DNA of 64,000 bases from assembly GCA_023101725.1 (NCBI GenBank), contig JALJCO010001448.1, positions 62,001-126,000 of the forward strand, in the 5' to 3' direction. Of this stretch, positions 23,334 through 33,710 are shown in pieces. The first letter of the stretch is position 1. Each line of letters opens with the position of its first letter. This DNA comes from Atherinomorus stipes. Lineage: Eukaryota; Chordata; Actinopteri; Atheriniformes; Atherinidae. Both the position numbers and the translations under genes were made by a program. The notes beneath the pieces were generated by a model that worked only from the letters and a program-made list of their open reading frames with translations, made no database searches and was not told the origin of the DNA.

Positions 23334-25269
23334 CTGGGAATACACACTTGTGGGGCCTCTGCGGCTCAAAGTGGACCCTCTGATGGTTGGTGAGCCTTGT
23401 GGCACTGCGAAACCTCTCGCTGCAGACCTCACAGATGAAGGCGTTGTCCTGCTCGTGGACTTTGACGTGGGCTTTGAGGTTGTAGACTGTGGTGAAGCGC
23501 CGCCCGCAGCCTTCAAACTGGCAGGTATGAGGCCGCTGCTTATCGTGGGACTGAAGATGCCGCTTCAGCTTGTAGGAGGTGGCGAAGGCCCAGCCGCAGC
23601 CCTCTACGGTGCACTGATAGGGCCGCGGGTCCTCTGCGTGGTTCAGCAGGTGAACTTTGAGTTTCTGACGGGAGTCAAATGAACTGGAGCAGCCTGGTTC
23701 TGGGCAGGTGAAAGTGGCCACAGTCTCCTTCTTTGACCTGATCAGTGGTGCTGAGTTTAAGTCCTCATTGTCACAGTTTGCCACCGGAGCTTTGGGTGAT
23801 GGAGTGACCAGATCGGCCTCTGTTACAGCACACAGAGCTCTTGTCTCCTGCTTGACAGGACAGGAGTCCAGTGACGTTCCCAGTTCTGATAATGAGCAAT
23901 CATCCACCAGAGCCAGCTCAGAGTCACTCACAGATACACCAGGTCTGGGCTCTTCCTGCTGGTTTGGACTTGCTACTGCCAGCGTGCTGATCTTGCCAAT
24001 GGATTTAGTCCCACTGTCATAGTTCAGAAGAACAATATCCTCATGGTCCTTCATGCCTAGATGCTCCTTTAAGCTGACCATGTCATCCTCTTTATGCACA
24101 TGTCCCTCTGGTGGAGCAGCGAGAGTCAGGATCCCATTTTCAATGGTCACTATGATGCTTTGGTTGTTTATTGTGATGGTTCCGGAAAAGGTTTCGCTGG
24201 CAGACGGACTGGTGGAGGCCGTGACCGGGTTTGCACCGTCCTGCAGCCCCCTGGAGTCTGAAATAAAGTCCGATGTCTCCATGGCCTCCACGATCCCCGC
24301 TGGCTCTGAAACAGGCTCCCTAACCAGCTTCCCGCTGCTGTTTTCAGTACAGATCTGGCCACAAATCTTATCGCCATATTTGTTCGTCAAAACAACATCT
24401 TCGACTGTGTGGTGGTAGGCAGCCTGTTTGGCGCTGACCGCGGCGGAGCTGTCGGCTAATAAACTAAACACATGATCTGCTTTCTTCAGTGTCTGTGGGT
24501 CCAGACAGGTGAGGCTGTCAGACTCACGGAAAGCGCCGTCGCTGCCGTTTCCGACCTCCATGGAGTCGCGGTGACTTCCCTTCAAGCCGTCTGCTCTTCT
24601 ACCTTTTACTTTATCCCCGCTGCTGGATGACACACCCGGTCGCTGTTGGCTGGGCTTGTCGCTCCCATCATCCTGGACGACATTAAAAACGACGTATAAC
24701 TCCTGCGTGGATTTGCCCGTCCTGCTGGCACCGTGGCTGTCTCCAGCTGGCGGCTTGAAGGCGCCGTCCTCACGCTGCTGCCGTAAAACCGGGAACGGCA
24801 ACGTTAGCTGCCGCTGCGGTTCCTCTTCCCCCTCAAACAGGGGCAGCGCCATTTGCATTGCGCCGTCCCCGCTTTCCTCGTACTTCCACGCCGTCCTGAC
24901 GAACTCGTTCGTACCCAGCAGCGCGTTCAAGTCGTTTTCTTTCTCCGCGTTTACGTTATGAAGCCCCAAAACCGCGCTGTTGTCCGGGAAACTGGCGCAG
25001 TTCGCCGCCTGCGGTTTGCTAACAGACGAACGCGCGACATAGCTGCCATTTTCCGCCAGCAGGCGAAACGATGAAGTCTTCGGCCTGGTGTTGTTGTTGT
25101 TGTCACTGTGAGGCTCGGGCGTTTCCACGCGTCTGTCCGCTCCATTTTCCGTGGAAATAAAATGAGCTAATGAGCCTGTTAGTGATCGGGTCGGAGATGA
25201 AGTGGTTCTGTGTGGGGCGCCATGTTGAGAGTGAATGTTTTGGGCTTCAGAAAGCCCCTGGATTTCCAT
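23334..25269 (-). CDS. zxdc: zxdc coding exon 1: N-terminal region and zinc fingers 1-5
   Basis: Start of a minus-strand gene for a ZXD-family zinc-finger protein. In mammals ZXDC works in the nucleus with CIITA to raise MHC class II gene transcription; that role is from the family, not from this sequence. Ten in-phase exons (25269 down to 3698) give about 1232 residues with ten C2H2 fingers at roughly 520-815. This exon codes 645 residues. The first 519 are acidic and Ser-rich, with a conserved-looking ITINNQSIIVTIENGILTLAAPP segment interrupted here for length: ITINNQSIIVTIENG then ILTLAAPP. Fingers 1-4 follow (CPEPGC, CTVEGCGWAF, CQFEGCGRRF, CEVCSERF) and finger 5 starts at CVFPG. I chose the ATG at 25269 (ACCAAGATGG, good Kozak context). 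The open frame runs further upstream, but only to a GTG at 25338. The exon ends CCCAG/GTAACG. Mammalian ZXDC is about 860 residues with far fewer residues before the fingers, so the N-terminus is longer here. Confidence 0.93.
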
Positions 25270-25450
25270 CTTGGTGTCCCTGTAGCAGCGACACTGACAA
25301 GGCCCGCCCCAGCAGCTCGAGATGATCCATGCAGCCACAACAAGGTTTCCAGCAGGCCAAGTGCGGCTTTCACGGCCTGCACGGAAATTTGGCCACTGTC
25401 TTTATTTTGTGTTAAATAACATGTGGTAGTAGGTTTTTCTGAGCCCATTT
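25270..25450 (-). promoter_or_regulatory. presumed zxdc 5'UTR and core promoter region
   Basis: Immediately upstream of the chosen zxdc start codon and GC-richer than the DNA beyond 25440. I see no TATA box at a convincing distance. The inference rests on position only; no transcription start can be set from sequence. Confidence 0.35.
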
Positions 25451-26019
25451 CTAAAATTTATTAAACTCATTTATATATTCACTAACTTGTTAGGAACAAA
25501 ACATAAGATGTGCAGTTCATTTAATATGTTTTTATTCGTAAATAGTTATAATTAAAAGTTGAGGCAAGCTGCGATCGGGATTTCATGAACACAGCAACAC
25601 CATATCTTGGTGAAACTGTGGGGTGGATTTTAAACCAGTTTAACCAGACAGGATTTTTCATGATCAGGAAGGATATTAGAAGGATAAATTACATTTTCCA
25701 AAATAATGACTAACTTTAAGCCATAATGTACCGATATAACTTACTGTAATGACATTCTGCAAACCAACTTTTTAGTTTGGTTGTATTTTCCATCCTTCTC
25801 CCATTAGATGGCGGTGAAGTACTGTGTGATGGGACATTGTCCTCAAGGAGGAGCGTAAAAATACATTCTCTTTGATTTAAATAATATTGAAAAGAACACA
25901 GTGGCATTCATGGATGGAATCAAAGTATTTCAAACTTATCCTTTCACAGTTAACTCTATATATGTTTTGATAATTGAGATAATATTTTAAAACAAAAGAA
26001 CTATGTATCTGAAATAAAC
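25451..26019. other. AT-rich intergenic DNA, nothing assigned
   Basis: No reading frame, element end or tandem structure that I can support. Base composition drops sharply to AT-rich just beyond the zxdc 5' end. Confidence 0.5.
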
Positions 26020-26021
26020 CC

Positions 26022-27005
26022 CCAATTCCAAAGAAAGTTGGGGTGCTGTGTAAAATGTAAAATAAACGTATTCTTATTAATCCATGTTTTATTCTCAATA
26101 GAAACAACACATCAGGTGGAGAAATCGTGACATGGACAATATGAGCTCATTTTGAATTTGATGGCAGCAAAACATCTCTAAAAACAGGAGCAACAAAAGG
26201 CTGGAAAAATACTGGGTAGAATTAAAACAAAATAATAATAAAAAAAAAAACAACCAATGGATTATTCAACAACTAATTAACTGGCGACAGTTCAGTTGCA
26301 TGGGTGGGTATAAAAGGAGAACTTCAGAGAGGCAGAGCTTTTTAAAGGGGAAGATGGACAGGATCCGAAAGCATTCAGGGCATCAATCTGAAACAAAATA
26401 GGTCTAAAACTTGTGAAGAAAATAAGAAAAATGGTCTTCGACATAAAGATCATGAAGGCTTTTTAGATCCCACCATTAAAATGTATAAAATCATCAAACA
26501 AATTGAGAGAATCAGAGGGAATCTCTGTGCGCAGGAGACAAGGCTGGATACTGGTGATCTTGGGGTCCTCAGGCAGCACTGCATTAAAAGCAGACATGAT
26601 TCTCTACAAGAAATCACTGCATGGACTCAGGAAGACATCCAGACATCACTTGTCTGTGAACATGCAGTAGTTCACCTTGAAATCCATTTGAAGCATCATG
26701 AAAGCAAACATCCAGCAACCAAGGTCCAGGACTGCAGCTAGAATCCCGCATCAGACCAGAGCAGGACAACATTCCTCTAATAAAACTTTAGCAACTGGTC
26801 TCCTCACTTCCCAGATGTTAAAAGACAGTTTTTAAAAGAAGAGGGGATGCTGCACAATGGTAAACATCACCCTGGAACTACTTTTTACGGACATGTTGCT
26901 GCCATCAGATTAAAATGAGAAAATATTTTCCATGAAATGGTAAAATGTCTCAGTTTCAATAACAGATATTTTGTTTATGTTCTATTGAGAATAAATCATG
27001 GTTGG
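26022..27005. repeat. fish interspersed DNA-transposon-like repeat, right end lost
   Basis: Begins CCAATTCCAAAGAAAGTTGG and contains GAGCTCATTTTGAATTTGATG and GGTATAAAAGGAGAACTTCAGAGAGGCAGAG, all hallmarks of a repeat I recognise as common in teleosts. I cannot assign its superfamily with confidence. A segment near 26980-27000 (GTTCTATTGAGAATAAATCATG) is an inverted match to 26080-26105, so a degraded terminal inverted repeat exists. Confidence 0.6.
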
Positions 27006-27341
27006 ATGAGACTATGGAATCTTATTTACACTTAACTATTTGGAATAAGGGTTTTGTACAGTATAAGTTTGGGATCGTGGGATCACTTCCCCAATAAATC
27101 CAATGGGAAAGTGATCCCAAATTTTTTAATCCCAAATACCTACCATTTAAAATTATATATATACAGTGATTTAAGTGGGATTTGACAGGTGGGGGAGTCC
27201 TAAAATTCGGTGTTGTGGCGCAGTCGGGAAAATTGTCAGTATTCCTCCATACTGCTTGTCCAATGTAATCCAAGTGTCCTGAGTGGGTAGCGTCCATAAT
27301 TTACTCGAAACGACATCATTTAGTATATTTTTATAGCTTAA

Positions 27342-27812
27342 AGGGACTAGAGGCAAGATTAAGAAATGAAACTCGCAACTGCCGCTTCAGGTAACTGAAG
27401 CCAAGCCGTCACGGGAGCGCGCACAAACTGAAGCTGTAATGTTGTTTACTACACTTTTTCTTTGTAGTTGCACTTTTTAGTGTCTTTCAGTTGATCTGGA
27501 TCGTTTGCTGACGGCAGATGAATCCATAACTATCGCTTACAGTGTTCGAATTTACCGCGACTGTCTCCTTCTTGTATCAAAACTGTTGGGGACGCAGCTG
27601 TAGCGTCATTTGGTGTGATGTCCGCAGGGCAGCGCGGGAAATTCAGCCTCGAATTGCAGTCATTTTTGCAGCACACAGCCTGTTCAAGGCAACAGAGAGA
27701 AACGTGGGTGGAAACGTTCTTTTTGGTATTTAGCGCTTTATCACCCATTAGAATTAAAAAAAAAAAGGACATGCATGTTTGTTGGTTTTTTAAATTTCTG
27801 CCTCTAGTCCCT
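27342..27812. mobile_element. nested TTAA-flanked MITE, 471 bp
   Basis: The ends AGGGACTAGAGGCAAG and ...CTGCCTCTAGTCCCT are inverted. TTAA is duplicated at 27338-27341 and 27813-27816. Removing the element and one TTAA gives TATAGCTTAAACAGTACT, the sequence of the unoccupied sister arm near 5375-5392. The interior has no transposase frame. Kolobok-like by TTAA and purine termini. Confidence 0.9.
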
Positions 27813-27967
27813 TTAAACAGTACTTTATCTAGCTGCCGCGAGGCGCGCCCTTGCAAGTTCACGACACCACAGAAGCCGCCACAGACAAGATCGCGTGTTC
27901 TCGGTTTCTTTCTTTCTCTTTAAAAAGAAAAAAATTCGGAGAAAACAAATACCGCAAGAAAAAAATT

Positions 27968-27999
27968 ATTTCTCTTTCTTTCTTTCTTTCTTTCTTTCT
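27968..27999. repeat. (TTTC)n microsatellite
   Basis: A tetranucleotide run in the centre of the second foldback element. A short AGAAAGAAAGA run is at the corresponding place in the first copy (5565-5580), in the opposite sense. Confidence 0.85.
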
Positions 28000-28907
28000 C
28001 CTGTAATGTTTCCTTACCGAATCCGACATGATGTGCGTTCACAACAGGCGCGGGGCAGGATCTGGGGTTGAATCCGGGTGTGAGGGGGGGGGCGGGGGAG
28101 TGAAGAGGGGGGGGAGGCAACAGCGTGGTGTCCGGAGGGGGGAGTATATAAGATGGGGTTCTTACCGAGGGCCGGCCGTGGGGGGGGGATGACTGGGAAA
28201 AAGGAAGAAAAAAAAATGGGAAATAAATGAGAGAGAGAAAAAAATACAGATCAGAAAGAAGTTATGTATTGTTTTTAAATCAATAGCCAACCCCACTTGT
28301 GTTTGTCCAGGTTTGTCCGCAGCTCGTTCGCACTTAGCACAATATGAACGGCGAATTTCTTCTTCTACACTTGCATTATCGGCAGAGTAGGCGCTGAACT
28401 CTGCGGCTTCCGTAGGGTCATGAACGCACACGAAAGCGCGAACAGAATCTGCAATGTTGTACTGTTTAGGCTATAAAAATATACTAAATTATGTGGTTTC
28501 GAGTAAATAATAGACGCTACCTACGCAGGACACTTAGTTTCCGTTGGACGAGCAGTATGGAGGAATATTGACAAGTTTTTGTTGACTTTTACGGACCTTT
28601 TTGGTTCAGTCGCCAGTGAACTCCATTATATGAAAGTTGGGGAAAACCCCCCCCCCGCCCCTATTTCCGGCTGCATTTGAGATATTAAAAAACTGCTCCA
28701 GAGTCTTGCTCAGCATAAAGGGCGAGTAGAAAATGAGCGCACATCATTCATTGGGTGCACTATTACTTTAAGAAAAACAGACCCCCCCCCCCCCCCAAAA
28801 AAAAAAAAAAACACCTAACTGAATTTTGATAGTACATCCAATCACCCACCATCGAACCAGTAACTCACCTTTCTGCTTGGGAACACAGTTGACATTTACA
28901 TGATGTC

Positions 28908-30282
28908 TTTATTTGGTTTCTAAGCAGAACCTAGAACACAACAATAAACTAAAACAGAATGTGACAACCACAAATGGAAATTCAAATAAACACATCAGAT
29001 TCAGAGCAGAACAATGTGAGTGGAAGACCGTTCACAGAAGTCTCTGTACATCGCTTCAACACATTTACATTTGATCTAAAAATAACTCGTATTCACTAAA
29101 CTGGGAAGAAGAAAGCAGTATATTGGTTGTCAGTCAGTAATTATTCCACATTTTTGTACACTGTGAAAAGAGCTCAGCATGCTTCATACAAAAATATCCA
29201 ACAGGTTAAATGAATAACTTTGGGTTATTTTACGTATTAATCATTACACACACTCAAGCATGCTTCAATATTTTGTTCTACAAATCTATTCTACTATTTA
29301 CCTCCATTTATTTGCATGTTTTGGATTATTACACTGGCATTTCCTTCAAGTGTACCCTACACAGTAACCAGTAACCGAGAGGGAAAGATTGCTCCCCCAC
29401 AGTGGGCTTCACAAACACAAGTCGGATTGCAGTCTGAAGTCATTTTCAGACATGAAAAAAGACACTTAGTACAATCACTGACAGCAAAGAGTCAAATAAA
29501 CATGCATAACAACATAGATGTCCTGTGTTGTCATATAAAAATAGAGTCCTTCCTCTCAAATACTTGTAGCATTATAACAGAAATAAGGCCACATATTCAT
29601 TTCCCCTCTGATACAGTGTGACATGCTCAAAAATTCACACAAATCAAGATTAATCCACTCGTTGTACACCTTTCCAAACCTCCCCTTCTCTCTGTTTTTG
29701 TGTTGATATCAGGTTTAACGCTCTTCCTGAACTGTTTGCGTAGCTTACCACAAGTGTCAAAGGTCAGAGGCAAAAAAGATTCCACCAAATTGCACAGAGT
29801 GTGTTTGTAGGTGTGCACTGGAGAAAGACAGCACAACCTGTCACAGTGAAGGAAAACCACCATGCCCTTGAAAGCTCAGTGCGCTACAGTATACATGAAA
29901 ATAAACAACACAAATGCAAATGAAGTTTATTAAATGTTTGCAGCATTTCAACAACAAGCAAGAACAGAGATGGGTGGGAAAAAAGCAAATATAACTCACT
30001 TCAGAATTAAAATGTGAAGCTAAAAATGATGAAATAGAACACACTCATCATAAAGGTTAAAAAAAATCTTATTCGAGGCAAATTAAATCCTCTTCTGAAA
30101 ATAAACTTCAAAGCTTAAATGTCTTTAATTAATAACAATCTGTTGTTAAGTTTTCAAGGATTACTGGAAAAAAATTTTTTTTTTTTTTTTTTACTGGTTT
30201 CAGAGAGGGCTTCTTCTTTATTCATTCATGTTTATACCTTTTTCAACACTGGGGAGGGGAAGGTGAGGCGGTGGGTATTCAG
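28908..30282 (-). other. 3'UTR-like block on the minus strand
   Basis: About 1.37 kb of AT-rich DNA without the repeat motifs that surround it. On the minus strand it ends at AATAAA (28908-28913) and begins directly after the stop codon of the short open frame at 30283-30414. That is the layout of a long 3'UTR. No further support is visible. Confidence 0.25.
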
Positions 30283-30414
30283 TTAGCTACAATCTGCAAA
30301 TTTGCACAAGGTGTCACCATATCTTACAATTAGTTCATCCTCTGTAAGTGGATTGATCTTATCAAGCTCTAACTGCCTTATTGAAGTTATGTGAAAAGCG
30401 CTATCGAAGATGTT
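30283..30414 (-). CDS. unidentified short open frame, possible terminal exon
   Basis: 43 codons and a TAA between an upstream TGA and the stop at 30283-30285. The peptide contains RQLELDKINPLTEDELIVRY then GDTLCKFADCS. Its composition is protein-like, with acidic and hydrophobic residues alternating. There is no ATG. A possible acceptor is ...TCAATAAGGCAG before LELDKI. The upstream side runs into a repeat (30418-30690) that has an inverted copy at 46518-46795, so it could equally be part of a mobile element. I do not recognise the protein. Confidence 0.25.
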   Translation of the reverse strand, partial: NIFDSAFHITSIRQLELDKINPLTEDELIVRYGDTLCKFADCS

Positions 30415-30417
30415 TCA

Positions 30418-30690
30418 GCATTTCAGAAAGCAGAGACTGTTAGCGAGTTTTTGAATTATGCGCATGCGCAAGACCAACCTGTTAGATTCACAGCTCCCCC
30501 CTCCGGCCGCAGAATAACATGCACGAGCCACTCCGGTGTTTAGCAGACAGCAGCTACAGATTCTCTATCATGTCACAAACGCAAGTAAACGGAATGTCGT
30601 TGTCTGAACATTGCTAGCTGCTAGCAGAATGATGTTAGCTACCTGCTGTAAACATCAGACGAGTGTGCGCAGCTTCTGGGTCGCAGTATT
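30418..30690. repeat. dispersed repeat R1, copy 1 (inverted relative to copy 2)
   Basis: Reverse complement of 46518-46795. Shared words include AGCAGAATGATGTTAGCTAC, ACAGCAGCTACAGATTCTC and GAAAGCAGAGACTGTTAGCG. It contains no transposase. Boundaries are approximate. Confidence 0.75.
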
Positions 30691-30699
30691 AGTCTCGCC

Positions 30700-32285
30700 A
30701 ATCAATCACTCTATATATAGGTTGGTTGGGCCATACGTCACGTTCATAAGACGCTAGCGCACGAAATGCAGACGGAGGGCCAGAAGGAAAGTCGCCTGTA
30801 ATATCTGTGTGGAAAACGCCTCTGTGTCTGCAGTTTATGGCTGCTCTAATCACGCTATCAGAGAAAAGGATACGTTTTTTTTTTTTTTTGGAGTACTTAA
30901 AACTGTCGTTAAAGTTGAAAAATGTTGAAAACTGACAAAGCAACGCTGCAAAACGTCGATTTCAAACCTCCGCCTTCGGTTGGGAGGAGCAGAGTCTACC
31001 AGTGCCAAAGTTTACAGCGACCACTTTCTAAAACAGGTAAGATAGTTTTTTTTATTTTATTATTTATTGTTAAAGGCTATTTCACCACTCTCTCTGGCAG
31101 CAAACCAGTTTTTAGGGGGGTTTCTGTGGATCTTGTGACTGGTAGACCTGGTTTGGAGAAATGCGGTTTGACTTTGCACAGCCTCAAATTGATTTGGAAT
31201 TTGGGATAACAGAAGTAAAATAAATTAATATAAAGATCCAAGCACATAAAAACACTGGCGTTAGCAATATTATGAGCTGGATTATTTATTTAAAATAGCA
31301 TAATCACTATTACCCACAGAAACAAGGTGACGGCCATTCAAAGCTTATGGATCCTGGTTGACCCGACATGAAACAGAATAACTGTCGGCTTCTAGGCTGC
31401 TGAAGGATTCATTCAACAGACTGAGGTAAAGTCATGATCGTTGCTTTTTTATTTTTTTGCGGACCTGGGTGGATCTCTGCCCCGCTTGCAGCCTCATTCT
31501 GAGCTTTGCAGCACGTGTCTCCTGATGAAGCAAATTATGGTTTAAAAAAATAAAAAGCTGATGGTCCTCGTGTGTGATGGTGGCCGAGCCTCACATCCTC
31601 CACTGCTCACAAACAAGTTAACATGCAACAGTGTGGAAAATCCCTCTTAAGGAGAGAAAACGATATTGGAAGGGCAGCTCAGCCTATGGGGGAGACCGAT
31701 GCGTCCAAACCACGTAAACTTCTTTATTTTGGACACCTGTCCCCCCCTGCAGTTATAATTTTTAAGATCGGATGTCCAGAAGTAAGTTATGAGCGTTGCT
31801 TTGTCAGCAGCGAGATGGTTTGTGATGTAAATCTCCGCACGGCCGGTAAATCCACAAGATTATGAGACCAGTCTGGTATTTTTTTAGACTTAATGGGTCA
31901 TATCTTACGTATAAATATATTTTTTGGCAATATGGTGTCTGGACCAGCCCATTCAAAGCCTCAGCGTACTCGCTGACAGCTGGTAATGGCCCAGTAAGTA
32001 AAGAGACAAGTCAGAGCGAGCTAACTCTGCACCTTTCAAGTCCCTTTTATTTTTGCTTAAAGGTCCAACAGTGTTCATTTTTTTTAACTAACAATTTTTT
32101 CATATTTTTCATTGACGACAATCGTTTTCTGACAAAAACAAGATAACCAAATAAAAATGTATGCAAGGGAACGGAGCTCTATAATTAAATGTCCTGAGAC
32201 TTTTGTCAACGAATAAAACTGACATGAAATATTCAGCAGAGACCAGCGCCAATCAGACTTAATTTAATAATAAATATGATTTTTT
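30700..32285. other. intergenic DNA, no assigned feature
   Basis: Contains a plus-strand frame at 30922-31036 reading MLKTDKATLQNVDFKPPPSV before a GTAAGA donor-like site. It looks mildly exon-like but I cannot link it to any family. No element ends identified. Confidence 0.35.
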
Positions 32286-32369
32286 TATTTAACCTATATT
32301 TATACAGTTAAGTCCCATTGAGATGCGCAGTCTCTTTTTCAAGGGAGGCCTGTTTACCTAACATATACT

Positions 32370-32550
32370 ATGTCTTTAGACAGTGAGAGGAAGCTGGAGT
32401 ACCTGGAGAGAACCCACATATACATGGAGAGAACATGCAAACTCCACACTGGAAGGCTACTGTTCAAACCCTTCCCCAGCTGAGGCTCGAACCAGTGACT
32501 TTCTTGCTGTGAGACTGCGGTGCTAACCACCCCACCACCGTGCAGCCCAT
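32370..32550. repeat. fish LINE/SINE 3'-end type repeat
   Basis: Contains GAGAACATGCAAACTCCACAC and CTCGAACCAGTGACTTTCTT, GCTAACCACCCCACCACCGTG, which are hallmark words of a very common teleost repeat (L2-related in my recollection). No coding part remains. Confidence 0.55.
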
Positions 32551-32700
32551 GGTTGCTGCCATGCTTGCAACGGTAACGGCTGGTAATCGAAAGGTGAGAT
32601 GAGTTGGACAGAGATCCAATCAAGAGTATGAACTATCACTGGGGACAACAACGAATTTAAAGCAAAATTTGCCATCCTTAAAATGTAGCTGAACATGCTA

Positions 32701-33245
32701 ATGTGACAGTGTGGGGTCCTGTCACTACGGCTGGGTCCGAATGTCCTCCCTACTCCCTAACCCCTTATTCACTACATAGGGCTGTATTACCACACTATCA
32801 AGTGCAGTCATTCCACTGGAGATTTGGACACGAAGCAGACTACTTTTTCCTTGCTGCAGATCACATGATTATCAGGGACAACTGTTTGTTTTTCTTTCTT
32901 TTTTCCGCTGCTTGGTGCGTTCGCCACCTCGCGCCATTCAGTGCTCCTGCTTGCAATGCAATGTGGTCTATATTGACCTGTTTAGGGACCATCAAAGCTC
33001 ACTCGCTTTCAAGATGCTTTGCGGGTAATTTTGAGTGCACTGCTTTTTTCTTTCTGGACATTCGGACACCCCTACAAAATGGCGTGATCCCCATGTAAGG
33101 AATAGGGTGTACAGTCGGACACAGCCTATGCCTCTGATTGATCATGCGCCCTGCTTGGCTACAGGGATGTCCCTTTGACTGACTGGTAAGTGCGCATGAT
33201 TCTCACCCGTGAGTCTGGGGATTGAATCCCACCCGGGCCCTACTT
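32701..33245 (+). repeat. tRNA-derived SINE S1, copy 1, split by a MITE
   Basis: The head (GTGACAGTGTGGGGTCCTGTCACTA, 32703-32727) and the body (33126-33245) are separated by an insertion. The body has an A-box-like TGACTGGTAAG and a B-box-like GGGGATTGAATCC of a tRNA promoter. Copies 2 and 3 lie at 35989-36125 and 63010-63175 without the insertion. Confidence 0.75.
32728..33125. mobile_element. MITE inserted in SINE copy 1
   Basis: The ends CGGCTGGGTCCGAATGT and ...ACAGTCGGACACAGC are inverted. CTA (or TA) is repeated at the two junctions (32725-32727, 33126-33128). Copies 2 and 3 of the SINE show the empty site (GTCTCTATGCCTCC and GTCACTTTGCCTCC). A 3-bp duplication would fit PIF/Harbinger; the superfamily is not certain. 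Confidence 0.75.
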
Positions 33246-33529
33246 GCATACCTTGCCATACTCAGCGCTATCATGAGTTACAGGTGCTTTGTGCAAAGCT
33301 GTGAACTTAAAGACCACAGCTGCCATGTTGACGTCACTAATTAGAGAAATAAGTGAATCAATAATCTAAGATGGAAATTAGATTGGCACAATTTTCAGAA
33401 ACTACATCACATTTAAGAAATGACATCAGATGACATCAATCGGCAACTTTCAGTCTGTAACAAATAAATAAATGTATCGTTTCACCCATGTATAAATAAT
33501 GAAATCAGAAATTCAAGAGAAACTCAGTC

Positions 33530-33710
33530 CATCCATTCATTCATCCATTCATTCTCCACCACTTATCTGAGGTTGGGTCATGGGGCAGTAGCCTAAGCAG
33601 CGAAGCCCAGACTTCCCTTTCCCTGGCCACTTCTTTCAGCTCAGCCAGGGGGATGCTGAGGCGCTTCCAAGACAACCAAGAGACATTGTCCTTCCTGCAT
33701 GTCCTGGGTT
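33530..33710 (-). repeat. LINE 3' portion, minus strand, with ATCC-type tail
   Basis: The sequence from TTCTCCACCACTTATCTGAG to CCTTCCTGCATGTCCTGGGT is the antisense of a non-LTR retrotransposon 3' region common in fish. The (CATT/CATC) run at 33530-33552 is its simple-sequence tail. It continues at 35282 after an insertion. Confidence 0.7.

Larger units (their letters stand above)
27231..28767. mobile_element. foldback TTAA element, second copy, left tip missing, with nested insertion
   Basis: The left arm (from about 27231, ATTCCTCCATACTGCTTGTC) and the right arm (to 28767, ...GGGTGCACTATTACT then TTAA) are inverted and match the arms of 5077-5964. The outer tip of the left arm is absent. 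A 471-bp element (27342-27812) lies inside the left arm. The centre contains a (TTTC)n run, a G-rich block (28080-28190) and ACATGATGTGCGTTCA, which is also seen in the element at 51327-51786. Confidence 0.75.

Noticed and set aside
25270..25338. Upstream start of zxdc at 25338
   Set aside because: The codon at 25338 is GTG, not ATG. The first ATG in the open frame is at 25269 and has a good Kozak context, so the model starts there.
30922..31036. First exon starting MLKTDKATLQNVDF with a GTAAGA donor
   Set aside because: It has a plausible start and donor, but no downstream exon or known family. It was noted in the surrounding stretch but not called as a gene.
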